From Anadara kagoshimensis (taxonomy: Eukaryota > Mollusca > Bivalvia > Arcoida > Arcidae), in the NCBI GenBank assembly GCA_021292105.1, contig CM037869.1, forward strand, positions 30,333,536 to 30,397,535: a DNA stretch of 64,000 nt, written 5' to 3'. The position numbers were made by a program, and so were the translations under genes. Below, piece after piece: positions 1 through 9,920 of this stretch; positions within the stretch are counted from its first letter, which is position 1, and every line of letters starts with the position of its first letter. A model generated the notes under the pieces. The model did not search any database, was not told the DNA's origin, and was given only the letters and a program-made list of their open reading frames with translations.

Positions 1-39
1 TTATCTAAATCCAGTTGTTTATTAATTATGAAATTGTTG

Positions 40-330
40 GTATTATATTGTTTTGTTGCTGTTGAATGTTGCTTAACCTCTCATCAGCAATTTTTCAACT
101 ATTTTCGATGAGAACTACTTTATCAATCTCTATGGATTAATCTATGAACAAGTTTGTGTTTGCATGTGAAGTGTGAGTACTGTTTTATGGTCTGCCTTGT
201 ACCAGCCTGCACTCAGGGGACTTCAAGATGCTAGCTCACCTAAGTCAATATGCGGCATACAAACATACCATTCTCCCAGTCACATTATACTGACACCAGA
301 TTAACCAGTAAAGACCAACGGCAAGGAAAA
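40..330. repeat. Dispersed repeat R1, copy 1
   Basis: Shares blocks such as 'TCTCTATGGATTAATCTAT' and 'TTTTATGGTCTGCCTTGTAC' with 3790-3940 and 12190-12425. No coding capacity or terminal repeats identified; probably a SINE-like element. Confidence 0.7.
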
Positions 331-489
331 CTCACATGTGGTCTGAGTGGGACTCAAATGTACAGCAGTTTGAGACCCTGGATTTGTAGAATAAAGTCTT
401 ATCTATACAGCCAACATGGCTTCTGTGTTGGCATCATGAGTTGTCATTATCTTTGTAAGTTCATGCTTGTAAGTGTAGCAAGGTTGTAT

Positions 490-640
490 ATAGTACCATA
501 TTTATAATAGAGTGATTTACTGCCAGACTTTCTGGACCAAAGCTTTTAACCTTGTGGTAGATTGTTTGTATTTCACACAGAAGGATCAGGTTCAATTCCC
601 AGCCAGGGCACTCTGTGAGGACCAGGGCGGCTCTTAACTG
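490..640. repeat. Dispersed repeat shared with 34195-34317
   Basis: Both copies open with 'AGAGTGATTTACTGCCAGAC' and end near 'GGGCAC..TGTGAGGA/AGTGAGGA'. The internal 'AGGTTCAATTCCCAG' is box-B-like, so a tRNA-derived SINE is likely. Confidence 0.65.
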
Positions 641-1264
641 TACTGGAATGTGTAGATGACACCTGGAAATTCCACTTATGGCTCGCATAACAATTTTCAC
701 CTGCCGAACTGATGATTTTACAATTTTGAAAATAAGGCAACAAGTTTTGTCCTCAGGACTTGGATTGTTTTAGGTGTTTCGAGTCCCTCTATGCTGTTTC
801 ATAGGTTAATATTTCTCAGTTGGGACATGTAAATTACAATCAATGATCTCTTGGTTGTATATACCCATTATATGTATTACTTAAAGATATATGTATAAAT
901 GGTTTTATTGTGAGTTAGCTCATATTTCACTTGGGGATGTCATATATTGTTACAATACAATTTCAAAATGCCTAGGGAAGATTTTGGATGTAATAGAATG
1001 TGTCAGAAATTGCATTTTAAGGATATTTCATAATTAATAGTTATACAAGGGAACTATTATTACCACTATCAGATACTGCAGACTCCTGGAGGCTGTTAAT
1101 CTATATACATGTAGGTGACTCACTAATAACTAATTACTTATCACTGTCCATACATTGATTTTGTGTCCGAGGTGAAGTTTGAGGGTCTTAGTACAGCTTT
1201 TAGCCCAATTAATGATGATTAAGCCATAGTGATTTTATTGTGCAGTTTTCCTTTCATGAATCAC

Positions 1265-1516
1265 CCAAATTTTTTGAAGGGGCAGCAATGGCCAAGTGGT
1301 ATAAAATGCACATTTTCAGACCACAGTATTTCTCATTGCCTAGGGTTGAATCCCACTCAAGCAGATTCAATTTTGATTAAAAAAGTTTGGCAACAAGCTT
1401 TCAAAAGTTTGGTGCTAGTCCCCTATACTTCCACCATTCCTGAGATGTCACTGTGACAGCCTTGATTTAAGCCAAAGAATCTTGACTCCGGGGAGCATAA
1501 AACACAGTTACTCCAT
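1265..1516 (+). repeat. tRNA-derived SINE (family S1)
   Basis: Box A-like 'ATGGCCAAGTGG' and box B-like 'GGGTTGAATCCC' about 75 bp apart, then the family tail 'AATCTTGACTCCGGGGAGCA'. Matches the copies at 3618, 16245, 42871 and 61990. Confidence 0.7.
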
Positions 1517-1864
1517 GCCATTCTGAAGTTTTCATATTCTCAAACTTGGGTGGTCACATCAGGCTTAAATTCATTAACTGTGAGGTTCCAAAAGTCATAG
1601 TACCTGATGTAAATAACCAGAACCATGGCACTGTCGCAATAGATAATATAATAAGTACTTGAAGACCATTTAATATGGAGATTTTTATTTGCTACAACAA
1701 TTATTTGCTCATCTGTTCATCTGTCATGATGTGACTAATGATGTTTGGAATGTGATTCATTGAGGTTTGGGTTAATTTTATTGGTGTCTGCAGACATAAC
1801 CCCATTGACACAATTGTCACCATGCATCAGGGACAAATGTAACTGTGTGACCTAGATCTCTGTT

Positions 1865-2100
1865 TCAGCAGCCTATTGTCTCCTTGGTCACAAAATTGTA
1901 TCAGCAGACTATATATATTGTCTCCTTGGTTACAAAATTGTATCAGCAGACTATTGTCTCTTTGGTTACATAACCATAAAAACAAGATAAGTGATAATGA
2001 CTCTCCTTGGTTACATAACTGTCTCCTTGGTTACATGTATCAGCAGACTATTGTCTCTGTGTGGTTACATAACTATGAAATCAAGATAAGTGATAATGAC
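1865..2100 (+). repeat. Imperfect short tandem repeats
   Basis: The phrases 'TCTCCTTGGTTACA' and 'ATCAGCAGACTATTGTCTC' recur several times with variable spacing. An open frame through it is repeat-encoded (SPWLHN-type peptide) and not a gene. Confidence 0.75.
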
Positions 2101-2759
2101 ATGGGATAATCTTGAATCAAAGGAAAGATTAAATTATCGGAAAAAGGAAAGTAAATGTCATAATTACCTAGTGTAATCAAGTCAATATTAATTTATGTAT
2201 AATCCTAATATTAGCTTTATGATAACATCAGAAGTAGCTGTTAATTATCACCATCACTAAATCTCTTTATACTTAGGATCAGAAGAATTTTTTTAACATG
2301 AGAAATAATTTTCATAACAATTTGTAACAGAAAAAGGAAAAATGCAGCATTTAATAAAACCAGGGTTAATTGAATGCTGGACCCTCTATATTCTAGTGGA
2401 ATGCTCTAGTCGGACCAAGCTTCAATGACTGAAAATTTCCATAACAGTTTTCTCAGCAACTACTAATTGCAGCCACTTGAAATTTTGTATGCTAGTTCAG
2501 TAGGAGGTCCCATGCCACAAGTACTGATTTCAGGTCTGCCACAAAGCAGGGATATACTAAGTGAGCAGTAGCTCACAGATTTCTTGTTTGGTACAAAATT
2601 ATAAGGGAAACTGAAAATCTTATTTACATGTACAAGTTTGAAATTAAAAATTTTAGTCAAAGTTCTAAATTTATAATTGGAATGCATTTCATCAAGTTAT
2701 GGACCTTTTGGACATGTATATTGTTTGAATAGAGTTCCCTTGCAAAAAGTATTAAGTGC

Positions 2760-2795
2760 AAAAAAAAAAATAAATAATAAAAAAAAAAAAAAAAA
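2760..2795 (+). repeat. Poly(A) tract
   Basis: Two interrupted A-runs; a possible retroposon tail, but no body is recognisable upstream. Confidence 0.6.
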
Positions 2796-3374
2796 TGGGA
2801 ACATAATTATAAAGTCTGTTCTTAATTGCACTCTAGATCTGTATTTGCATGGTCAAAATCTCTGTCACAAATGCATGAAAATAAAATTGTATGCCCTATT
2901 TCAGATCATGTTTATTAATTTTATCTCTCAATACATGTGTATATTTAAGGTTTCATTTGATGATGCATATGAGAAATATAAAATTGATGCTACTAAGAAT
3001 TATTAACAGATGATCAATGGAGAATTATTTGTTTATCAGAAATGTAAATTTGTGAGTACCATGGCATCGTATACATGTAGTACCATGTCATCTTCTGACT
3101 TGAAATAAGTATATTGATGTAGTAAAAAACATATAACTTTGTACATAAAAACGTGTCAAAAATATCATCATAAAAAAAATTATCTAAATATTGATGGTAT
3201 AGTATATACACATGTATTATGTATGCAGTAAAATCTGTACAAAGACCACCCATAGGAATTTGGACATAATATTGTATGAGATGCCTTTATAGAAAGGTTA
3301 ATTTTGGCTTTTTCATAAAAAAAAATATTGCAGGGTTTTTACAAATAATAGTGGAGTAATGTATTTTATGTCCA

Positions 3375-3535
3375 AGTATTTCACTAATATTAAGGTGATC
3401 AGTTCTGGGATGGTGGAGGAAACCAGAGCCTGGAGAAAACCACTAACCTTGGTATACTGACAGACTTCTCACACAAAAATCTGTCCTAAGATAGATTCAA
3501 ACCTAGGAATCAGTGAGAGGCAGCAGCAAAAAAGA
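3375..3535 (-). repeat. tRNA-derived SINE S1, reverse orientation
   Basis: 'GGGATGGTGGAGGAAACCAG', 'GAAAACCACTAACCTT' and 'TTCAAACCTAGGAATCAGTG' are the S1 tail-to-box-B order read on the opposite strand. Confidence 0.7.
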
Positions 3536-3617
3536 ATAAAAAACCCACAGAAGTTCTAGTGTTGTAAGATTCTTCTTCAGATTTATTCTTATAACATCAT
3601 AAAGCTTCTGTACTGTT

Positions 3618-3780
3618 CTGGGGCCTCAGTAGCCAAGTGGTACATGCTTACACATCACAGTTCTTCACACCACATAGGTTTGAATCTCACTAAGGACAGA
3701 TCCTTCGTGTGAGAAAATTTAAGTCAGTTCATTTGACACATGTCAGTGGTACGCTTCAGTTTCCTCCACCATCCATTAAT
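3618..3780 (+). repeat. tRNA-derived SINE S1
   Basis: Box A-like 'AGTAGCCAAGTGG', box B-like 'AGGTTTGAATCTC', then 'TTTCCTCCACCATCC'. Lies head-on to the inverted copy at 3375-3535. Confidence 0.72.
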
Positions 3781-3789
3781 ATTAAGTAA

Positions 3790-3940
3790 AAGATGTTGAT
3801 TGTTGCTTAACGTTGCATCAGCAATTTGCGACGAGAACTACTTTTTTAATCTCTATGGATTAATCTATTTAAAGTGTGAGTGTGTTTTATGGTGTGTCTT
3901 GTACCAGTGCACACTCAGGGCAACTTTCAGGTGCTAAGTA
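3790..3940. repeat. Dispersed repeat R1, copy 2
   Basis: Shares 'TCTCTATGGATTAATCTAT' and 'TGTACCAGTGCACACTCAGG' with copy 1. Confidence 0.68.
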
Positions 3941-4924
3941 ATTAATAAAATAAATGGTTCTCAACACTAGAGGAACAGTGGTGGAATGACTTTGTTTCGA
4001 CAGCTATGCTGCCATCATCATTTCTTTTATTAATTTATTACTACTATGGAACTCTGTTGAATACAGCATGGTATACACTAGACTGAACATTACCACAAAT
4101 TATACCTTATGGGTGTTGGTATCTTTTTTTTTATTTTTAAGGTGCTAAGTAAGTTAAAAGTAAAATATTCTTGACTGTGGCGTAAAACTCCAATATCTCC
4201 ATCTAGATCTACAGATCTATGTTGATTACATCATAATGCTTCAGTAATGCTCTAAATAACAACAATTCAGTTATATAAAAAATGGCTGATTTATGGTACA
4301 GCGGTATCACAGATACACCAAGGCATTGATCTCATATATTATGTAACATGTAACAGTTTTTTTTATCAGTTTTCTCTCCACTATCAGTGTTATCAAAGAT
4401 CAATTTTTATTTCAGCTTGGTAAACTTTAGAATACTTCAATCATTCATTTTACTTTGAGATTATCAGGCTTATTTATACATTTGAGAGTCACTGAAAACA
4501 TGCACATCTTTTATGGGGCATAATGGAAACCTGGACTGTACTTGGACTTGGATTTCAGATTGAGCTAGGAACTGGGCTCATGACTGCCATGGAATCTGGA
4601 CTTGGACTTACTATAATATATTCAAGTATTTCCTTAGCTAAATTTGGGAAAGGATTGGTTATTTGGGTATCTTTTCAACATCTTGAACAAATTTTGGTTT
4701 TGGTCTAAGCACTACTGATGAGAAATTGTATTTTGAAATGCCTGTCTAGTGCTGTAAAATCAAAACTGGTATAATATGCATTTTAACATTTATAACTTTG
4801 TTTGACAATGAATACCTCCATATCAACCCTGGATATAATTCAGTTGCAATCATCACTGATGAATGACCATGATATACTGTATATATACTGTTCAGAGTCA
4901 AAGTCCAAATCCAGAGTCCCAAGT

Positions 4925-5255
4925 CCAGAGGTTATAGAGTGTTCGCTTTTTATGTAGGTTGTGTGTTCAAACCATAGTAGTGTCTGTTCAAGACTTGAAA
5001 ATAGGTAAATTGATTATTCTTTCGTCAAGCACTTAGCATTTAGAAATGAAAGTCACAGGTCCTTCTGAAAAGACCTTAAAGTCTGATGTCTGTCATGGCA
5101 GGCATAACACATTTAAGAACCCTCCTTGCACATTGACCTGAGCACAATGCAAAGGTCAAAATTTCTGCCACTTCACTAAAAGCTGGTGATGTCTCAATAT
5201 AAATGAAATGGTCTTGACTGGTATATACAACACCATTCAATCAATCAATGCAGCA
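4925..5255 (+). repeat. tRNA-derived SINE (family S2)
   Basis: Box B-like 'TGTGTTCAAACC', then 'CAAGCACTTAGCATTTAGAA', 'ATGAAAGTCACAGGTCCTTC' and 'AAATTTCTGCCAC'. The same order occurs at 38258-38580 and, reversed, at 5585 and 6150. Confidence 0.7.
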
Positions 5256-5584
5256 TCCAGAGTCCAAAGTCCAGTCAAGGTTTAACATTATACACTTTTA
5301 TGGGGATTAATCAAAATATGAGCATCATGGAGGTCAATGATAAAAAGTAAACATAGTGTAAACACACTACTTTGATTAATAAAAGATAAAAATCTGTGGT
5401 TTACTATCAGTCCATACATGTATTATATGATGATGTTACCACCTGCCTAGATCTAACCATTATTCATATGTCAATCTGATATTTGGTTTTTACATTATTT
5501 GTTTATAAATATATAAAATTGGAAAATCCTATTCATATATCAAAGAGAATGAATGTGTCAGTAGCTTCTTTAATAATTGATTGA

Positions 5585-5870
5585 ATGGGGTTTTACATCC
5601 CAGTCAAGAATATTTCACTTATATCCAGATGTCACCAGTTATTGGTGAAGTGGCAGAAATATTCACCTTTACAGTGTGCTCACAGGGCAATGTTTAAACA
5701 AGGTTCTACTGAAGGACCCTGTGACTCTCATTTCTTAATACAGAGTACTTGGCAAAACAACATTCTCTACCTATTTCAAGACTTGGCCAGACTGCAACTG
5801 GGGTTTTAACCCCAACTTTCCATAAACAAATCGAGCACTATGCCATCTTGGCTACTATAGTGGTGAGTGT
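5585..5870 (-). repeat. SINE S2, reverse orientation
   Basis: Reads 'TTTTACATCCCAGTCAAGAA', 'AAGTGGCAGAAATATTCACC', 'GACTCTCATTTC', 'GGGGTTTTAACCCCAACTTT' (box B complement) and 'CCATCTTGGCTACTATAG' (box A complement). Confidence 0.68.
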
Positions 5871-6149
5871 CTTTGAGGTCTTTGATAAAAGTAAAAACTG
5901 TTTTGATTAATGAAAGATAAAAATCTCTGGTTTACTATCAGTCCATACATGTATTATATGATGAAGCTACCACCTGCCTAGATACACCATTATTCATATA
6001 TCAATCTGATATTTGGTTTTTACATTATTTGTTTATATAAAATATATTATTAGAGACCCTGATGGAAATCATGGACTTTATTCATATATCAAAGAAAATA
6101 AATTTGTCAGTAGCTTCCTTTTCTATTATAATTGATTATATGTGAAGTG

Positions 6150-6405
6150 GCAGAAATTTACAAATTTACAGCCCTCAGGACAACTGCAAAAAGGATTCCA
6201 TGTCTGCAGTGACGCAGAGCATCAGTTTTCAGTTTTTAAGGTCTCTATCAAGAAACCCTGTGACTCTTATTTCTAAATACTGAGTACTTAGCAAAAGAAC
6301 AGTCACTATTCATTATCAAGACTTGGTCACACTCTGAGGGGTTTGAACCCAGATTTGCACATACTAAGTGAGCACCCTACCATCTGAGCTACCATAATGG
6401 CAACC
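6150..6405 (-). repeat. SINE S2, reverse orientation
   Basis: Same order as 5585-5870, ending in 'GGTTTGAACCCAGA' and 'CCATCTGAGCTACCATAATG'. Part of the 540-bp triplication. Confidence 0.68.
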
Positions 6406-6994
6406 ATCTTGGAGGTCATTGAAAAAATATTAACATTGTAAACACACCGTTTTGATTAATAAAAGATAAAAATCTCTGGTTTACTATCACATGTATCAGT
6501 CCATACATGTATTATATGATGAAGTTACCACCTGCCTAGATACACCATTATTCATATGTCAATCTGATATTTGGTTTTTACATTATTTGTTTATATAAAA
6601 TATAATATTAGAAACCCTCAGATAGAAATCATTGATTTTATTCATATATCAAAGAGAATAAATTTGTCAGTAGCTTCCTTTATGAATATCACATTGATCT
6701 GATTGAGTTCAAGGATGTGAGACATATATATAGTCAGGTCATTAAAATTTTGCATAGGGGTGCAACTTTGATGTTACATGTAGTAGGCTGCACCAGGAAT
6801 GTGAACTACTATAGGAAAGAGGTCAGGAATAAATTATGATGTTTTTTAAGAAATTATGTTTTAAGGGAAGAGGGTGGTTCCTTACACCCTCCCCTGAATA
6901 CATGTCTGGATGCTGTGGTATGGTATCTTCATGATCCAGGGTACTAGAAATTGATATGATCATTCTGAAAAGTCATTTTACCATTGATTTCACA

Positions 6995-7065
6995 GTTCTG
7001 GGATGGTGGAGGAAACCAGAGTGTCCAGACAAGACCACTGTCCCTTCTTGAGTTTGGACTTTAAA
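6995..7065 (-). repeat. SINE S1 fragment
   Basis: 'TTCTGGGATGGTGGAGGAAA' and 'AAGACCACTG' match the S1 tail; the rest of the element is absent. Confidence 0.6.
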
Positions 7066-7150
7066 TGCCCCTAATTCAATATGTCCACTGCAGTGTTTAA
7101 CCAGTATTGAACTAGTTCCCCAGAATAAATGTACAGTCCCAAATATTCCT

Positions 7151-7339
7151 TTCATTCATTCATTCATTCATTCATTTATTCCATTGTTCATTCATTCATT
7201 CATTCAAGTGTTTCATCCATTCATTTATTCATTCAATTGTTCACTCATTCATTCATTCATTCAAGTGTTCCATTCATTCATTCAATTATTCATTCATTCA
7301 TTCATTCATTCATTCATTCATTCATTCATTCATTCATTA
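7151..7339 (+). repeat. (ATTC)n microsatellite
   Basis: An almost continuous ATTC/CATT tetranucleotide run with a few variant units. It encodes spurious HSFI repeats in all plus frames. Confidence 0.97.
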
Positions 7340-8150
7340 TGTGTGCAATTACAGTTTATGAATCACAAGTTATTACACTGCAACATTTAGGACAACTAAA
7401 GTGTGCATCCAGATTCATTATAAGTGCTAAATTTACTACAATGACTCGCTGCTGACATTAATATACCATGATTAAAAATCATATGATTGCAGCTTTTTTT
7501 GTTCAAGATTTATCAGTTTCATTTAAATTTTCCTGTCCAGTTGTAGATATTGTAGATTGGTATCATATTATGTTATATCAACAGGAAGTTCGTTTATAAT
7601 ATTGGTGTTGGTGTAGATAGTAATTATTTATTTCCTGTATATTTGACATCATTTTACATATATATTGTATAGTCAAACAACATTGATCTGTTCGCTTGAA
7701 CTTTAATTTAAATATTTTTCATGGATCAGTTAATCAAAATATAGGGAACACAGGTGTGTATTCCGTTAACATAATGAGAAACGCTATATCGAACATTCAT
7801 TAAGAAATGTTAATCATAATACTGCCCATGTCATGAGTTGATTCTCCTACATGAATTTTTCTAATGAAAGGTCAAACGGAGAGGTCAATGTTGTTTGCCT
7901 ATATATATAAGTTATACCAACATTTAAAAATGCTCACAGAGTTACAGTACTGTGACACAGATATGTGAGCTGTGTGTTTCTAGGTAGGCAGTCAATGGTA
8001 CAAATTCCAGAAAAATTATGTGATGTATTGTAACCACTACTTTTCCCGATTTATAATTGAGTTGAAATCTTATGTTATAGTCAGATCTCAGATTAATACA
8101 CCTATATTCCAGTTTTTTTAATTTTTTTTAAAACATTTTTATTTTTAGTA
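7340..8150. other. Non-coding stretch, nothing recognised
   Basis: AT-rich sequence without usable open frames, splice-bounded exons or obvious repeats. Confidence 0.6.
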
Positions 8151-8159
8151 CCAGGTGCC

Positions 8160-8290
8160 ATAAACTATTGTCAAAAAATGCTAGATTTAAGTTAAGGAAA
8201 GTCTTAGTAAAGGAATGATTGTAAAACTACATTTAATTTTAAAAAAATCTTAGTAAGGGTAATGAATATTGTGAAACTGGAGCTCATGGT
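8160..8290. repeat. Fold-back MITE family B, degenerate partial copy
   Basis: 'AAGTTAAGGAAAGTCTTAGT' and 'AAGGAATGATTGTAAAACT' match the right arm of the family-B element at 13768-14027; a second weaker right-arm copy follows (8230-8285). Confidence 0.6.
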
Positions 8291-8397
8291 CCATGAGTGA
8301 AACTTAAAAATTTGGATTTTTTTATCACAAAATAGGGATGGGGTAGTAAAAATATATCTAGCCATATTTCATGTAAGTACTTTGAATAGATGTAATA

Positions 8398-8503
8398 CTA
8401 CAGTCAAACCTGTCTCGTGGCATAATCTATATAAGGGCCACCTGTCCACAAATGCCACTTTTACTGGTTCCTTTTGGTGGCCTATATAAACAGGTTGGAT
8501 GGT
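8398..8503. repeat. MITE family A, truncated copy
   Basis: Starts TACAGTCAAACCTGTCT and carries 'AAGGGCCACCTGTCCACAAA', 'TTTTACTGGTTCC' and 'CAGGTTGGA'. Shorter than full copies (about 185 bp). Confidence 0.75.
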
Positions 8504-8639
8504 AAAATTTTGAAACTTCACCAGTAACTGGTAAACTGGTAATCTCTAGTGCTCAAATCTTAATATTTGACCATTGAATCAATCGAACAGAAAAATCTAA
8601 AGAAATCATAACCCACCCACCCCCCAAAAAGGAAAGAAA

Positions 8640-8765
8640 AGTTAAGACTGGCAAATTAAGCTAAACACATGGACTTTCACCAGGAAAATGAGACAGGATG
8701 TACTGCAAATGTAAGCATTTCTTTTCTAGCTAGCTAACATCTGTCACTTGTGAAAGCAAATTTTG
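8640..8765. repeat. Dispersed repeat R3, partial
   Basis: 'TTTCACCAGG', 'TCTAGCTAGCTAACA' and 'CTGTCACTTGTG' match the R3 copies at 17355, 18540, 30400 and 42192. Confidence 0.55.
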
Positions 8766-9740
8766 GATGTGGACAGACTGCTTCATTTCTTGTGAGAACC
8801 TCATCTCCAGTAAAACCAACTTGTAATCTCAAGGTTTTACATTTTGTGGATAAACAAATGATCACCCAAAAAAAAATCATGAGAAATAATGATAATAATC
8901 AGGTTTTGTTTAGATTAGTGGCTATCTTATCAAAGTTACACAGTCAACGGCTCCAGTCAAATCTTAACACATTCTCACAGTAAAGTTTTTTTGTACAACT
9001 GCTGGTCTTCATATCACAGGTGTCACCTGTGACTGTTTTTCTATTCAGAAAAAAATTACCACATGATCTAAAACCTATAAGATTAAATATGCTGAATGAT
9101 TTGGGAAACATTTACATTATAAATTCATGGAAAAACACTGTTTGCCATGGGAAAATGTAAACTGAATAATTATGTGATTTCTTATCCATGCATACACACA
9201 AATTTTACAGGGAAATATTTCATGTTATGTTAGTGGATCCCATTTGTGATATTTTCACCTGGTACAGTTTTTCATTGTATGGATGTGGGATTTCTTTATC
9301 CTAGGCTGTGATAACTTTTTCCAAACCTAACATCACAATTGCTTACACTAAATTGAATATTATAATATTAATTGTTATACATATGCGAGAATGTCAACAA
9401 AAATTTAACATCATTTTAAGAAGAGACAGATGGTGGCATTAAAACAGAGCATTTGATGCATTAAATATTTGTTTACAATATATGCTTTTATGTTGCAAAT
9501 GAGCTAGAGAAAAAAATCCTACACCAGAAACCGTGCAAGACAATCTCAACTCAGATGGATATTTTCAATGTCCAGAATATCATTTTGAGATAATAATATA
9601 TAATAGTGACTTTCAATTGAAACTATTATTAGATAAAAACTGTGTCTGTACATGTACCTCTGGGCATTTTGATAAAAAGACGACATGATGGAAAGTGAAG
9701 AAAATAATATTAAAAATTTTTATTTTCATTATACTTTCAG
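8766..9740. other. Sequence upstream of the first coding exon
   Basis: No repeat or exon identified. The AG acceptor at 9739-9740 implies at least one upstream exon, which lies unseen in 1-9700 or outside the window. No promoter can be placed from sequence alone. Confidence 0.5.
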
Positions 9741-9920
9741 GTACGCTAAGACTGATAGAGCTCGTCTTCGTGATATCCATACCAGGATGTCCGGAGCATA
9801 CTTCCATAAGGGTATCTCCAGACTCCGAGCGGAAGAACTGTTATTGGCTGCGAGGGATGATGGGAGTTTCCTTGTCAGAGACAGTGAGACATTAAATGGT
9901 GCCTATGTGCTGTGTCTACT
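9741..9920 (+). CDS. INPPL1: Exon 1 of the coding model: start codon and first half of SH2
   Basis: A pyrimidine-rich AG acceptor ends at 9740 and a GTAAGT donor follows 9920. I place the start at ATG 9787-9789 (A at -3), giving MSGAYFHKG; vertebrate SHIPs also begin only a few to about 20 residues before SH2. 9741-9786 would then be 5' UTR. The frame stays open upstream to 9741, so a longer N-terminus from an unseen upstream exon is possible. FLVR (residues 28-31) is the phosphotyrosine pocket. Confidence 0.85.

Larger units (their letters stand above)
5325..6695 (+). repeat. ~540-bp unit in three tandem copies
   Basis: The block 'GATTAATAAAAGATAAAAAT...TTACTATCAGTCCATACATG' starts near 5372, 5907 and 6453 (periods about 535 and 546). 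Each copy runs on to 'TTCATATATCAAAGAGAATAAATTTGTCAGTAGCTTC'-like sequence (interrupted here). Inverted S2 SINEs at 5585-5870 and 6150-6405 form the second half of the unit. Confidence 0.85.

Noticed and set aside
7129-7455. Open frames rich in HSFI
   Set aside because: Translation of an (ATTC)n microsatellite.
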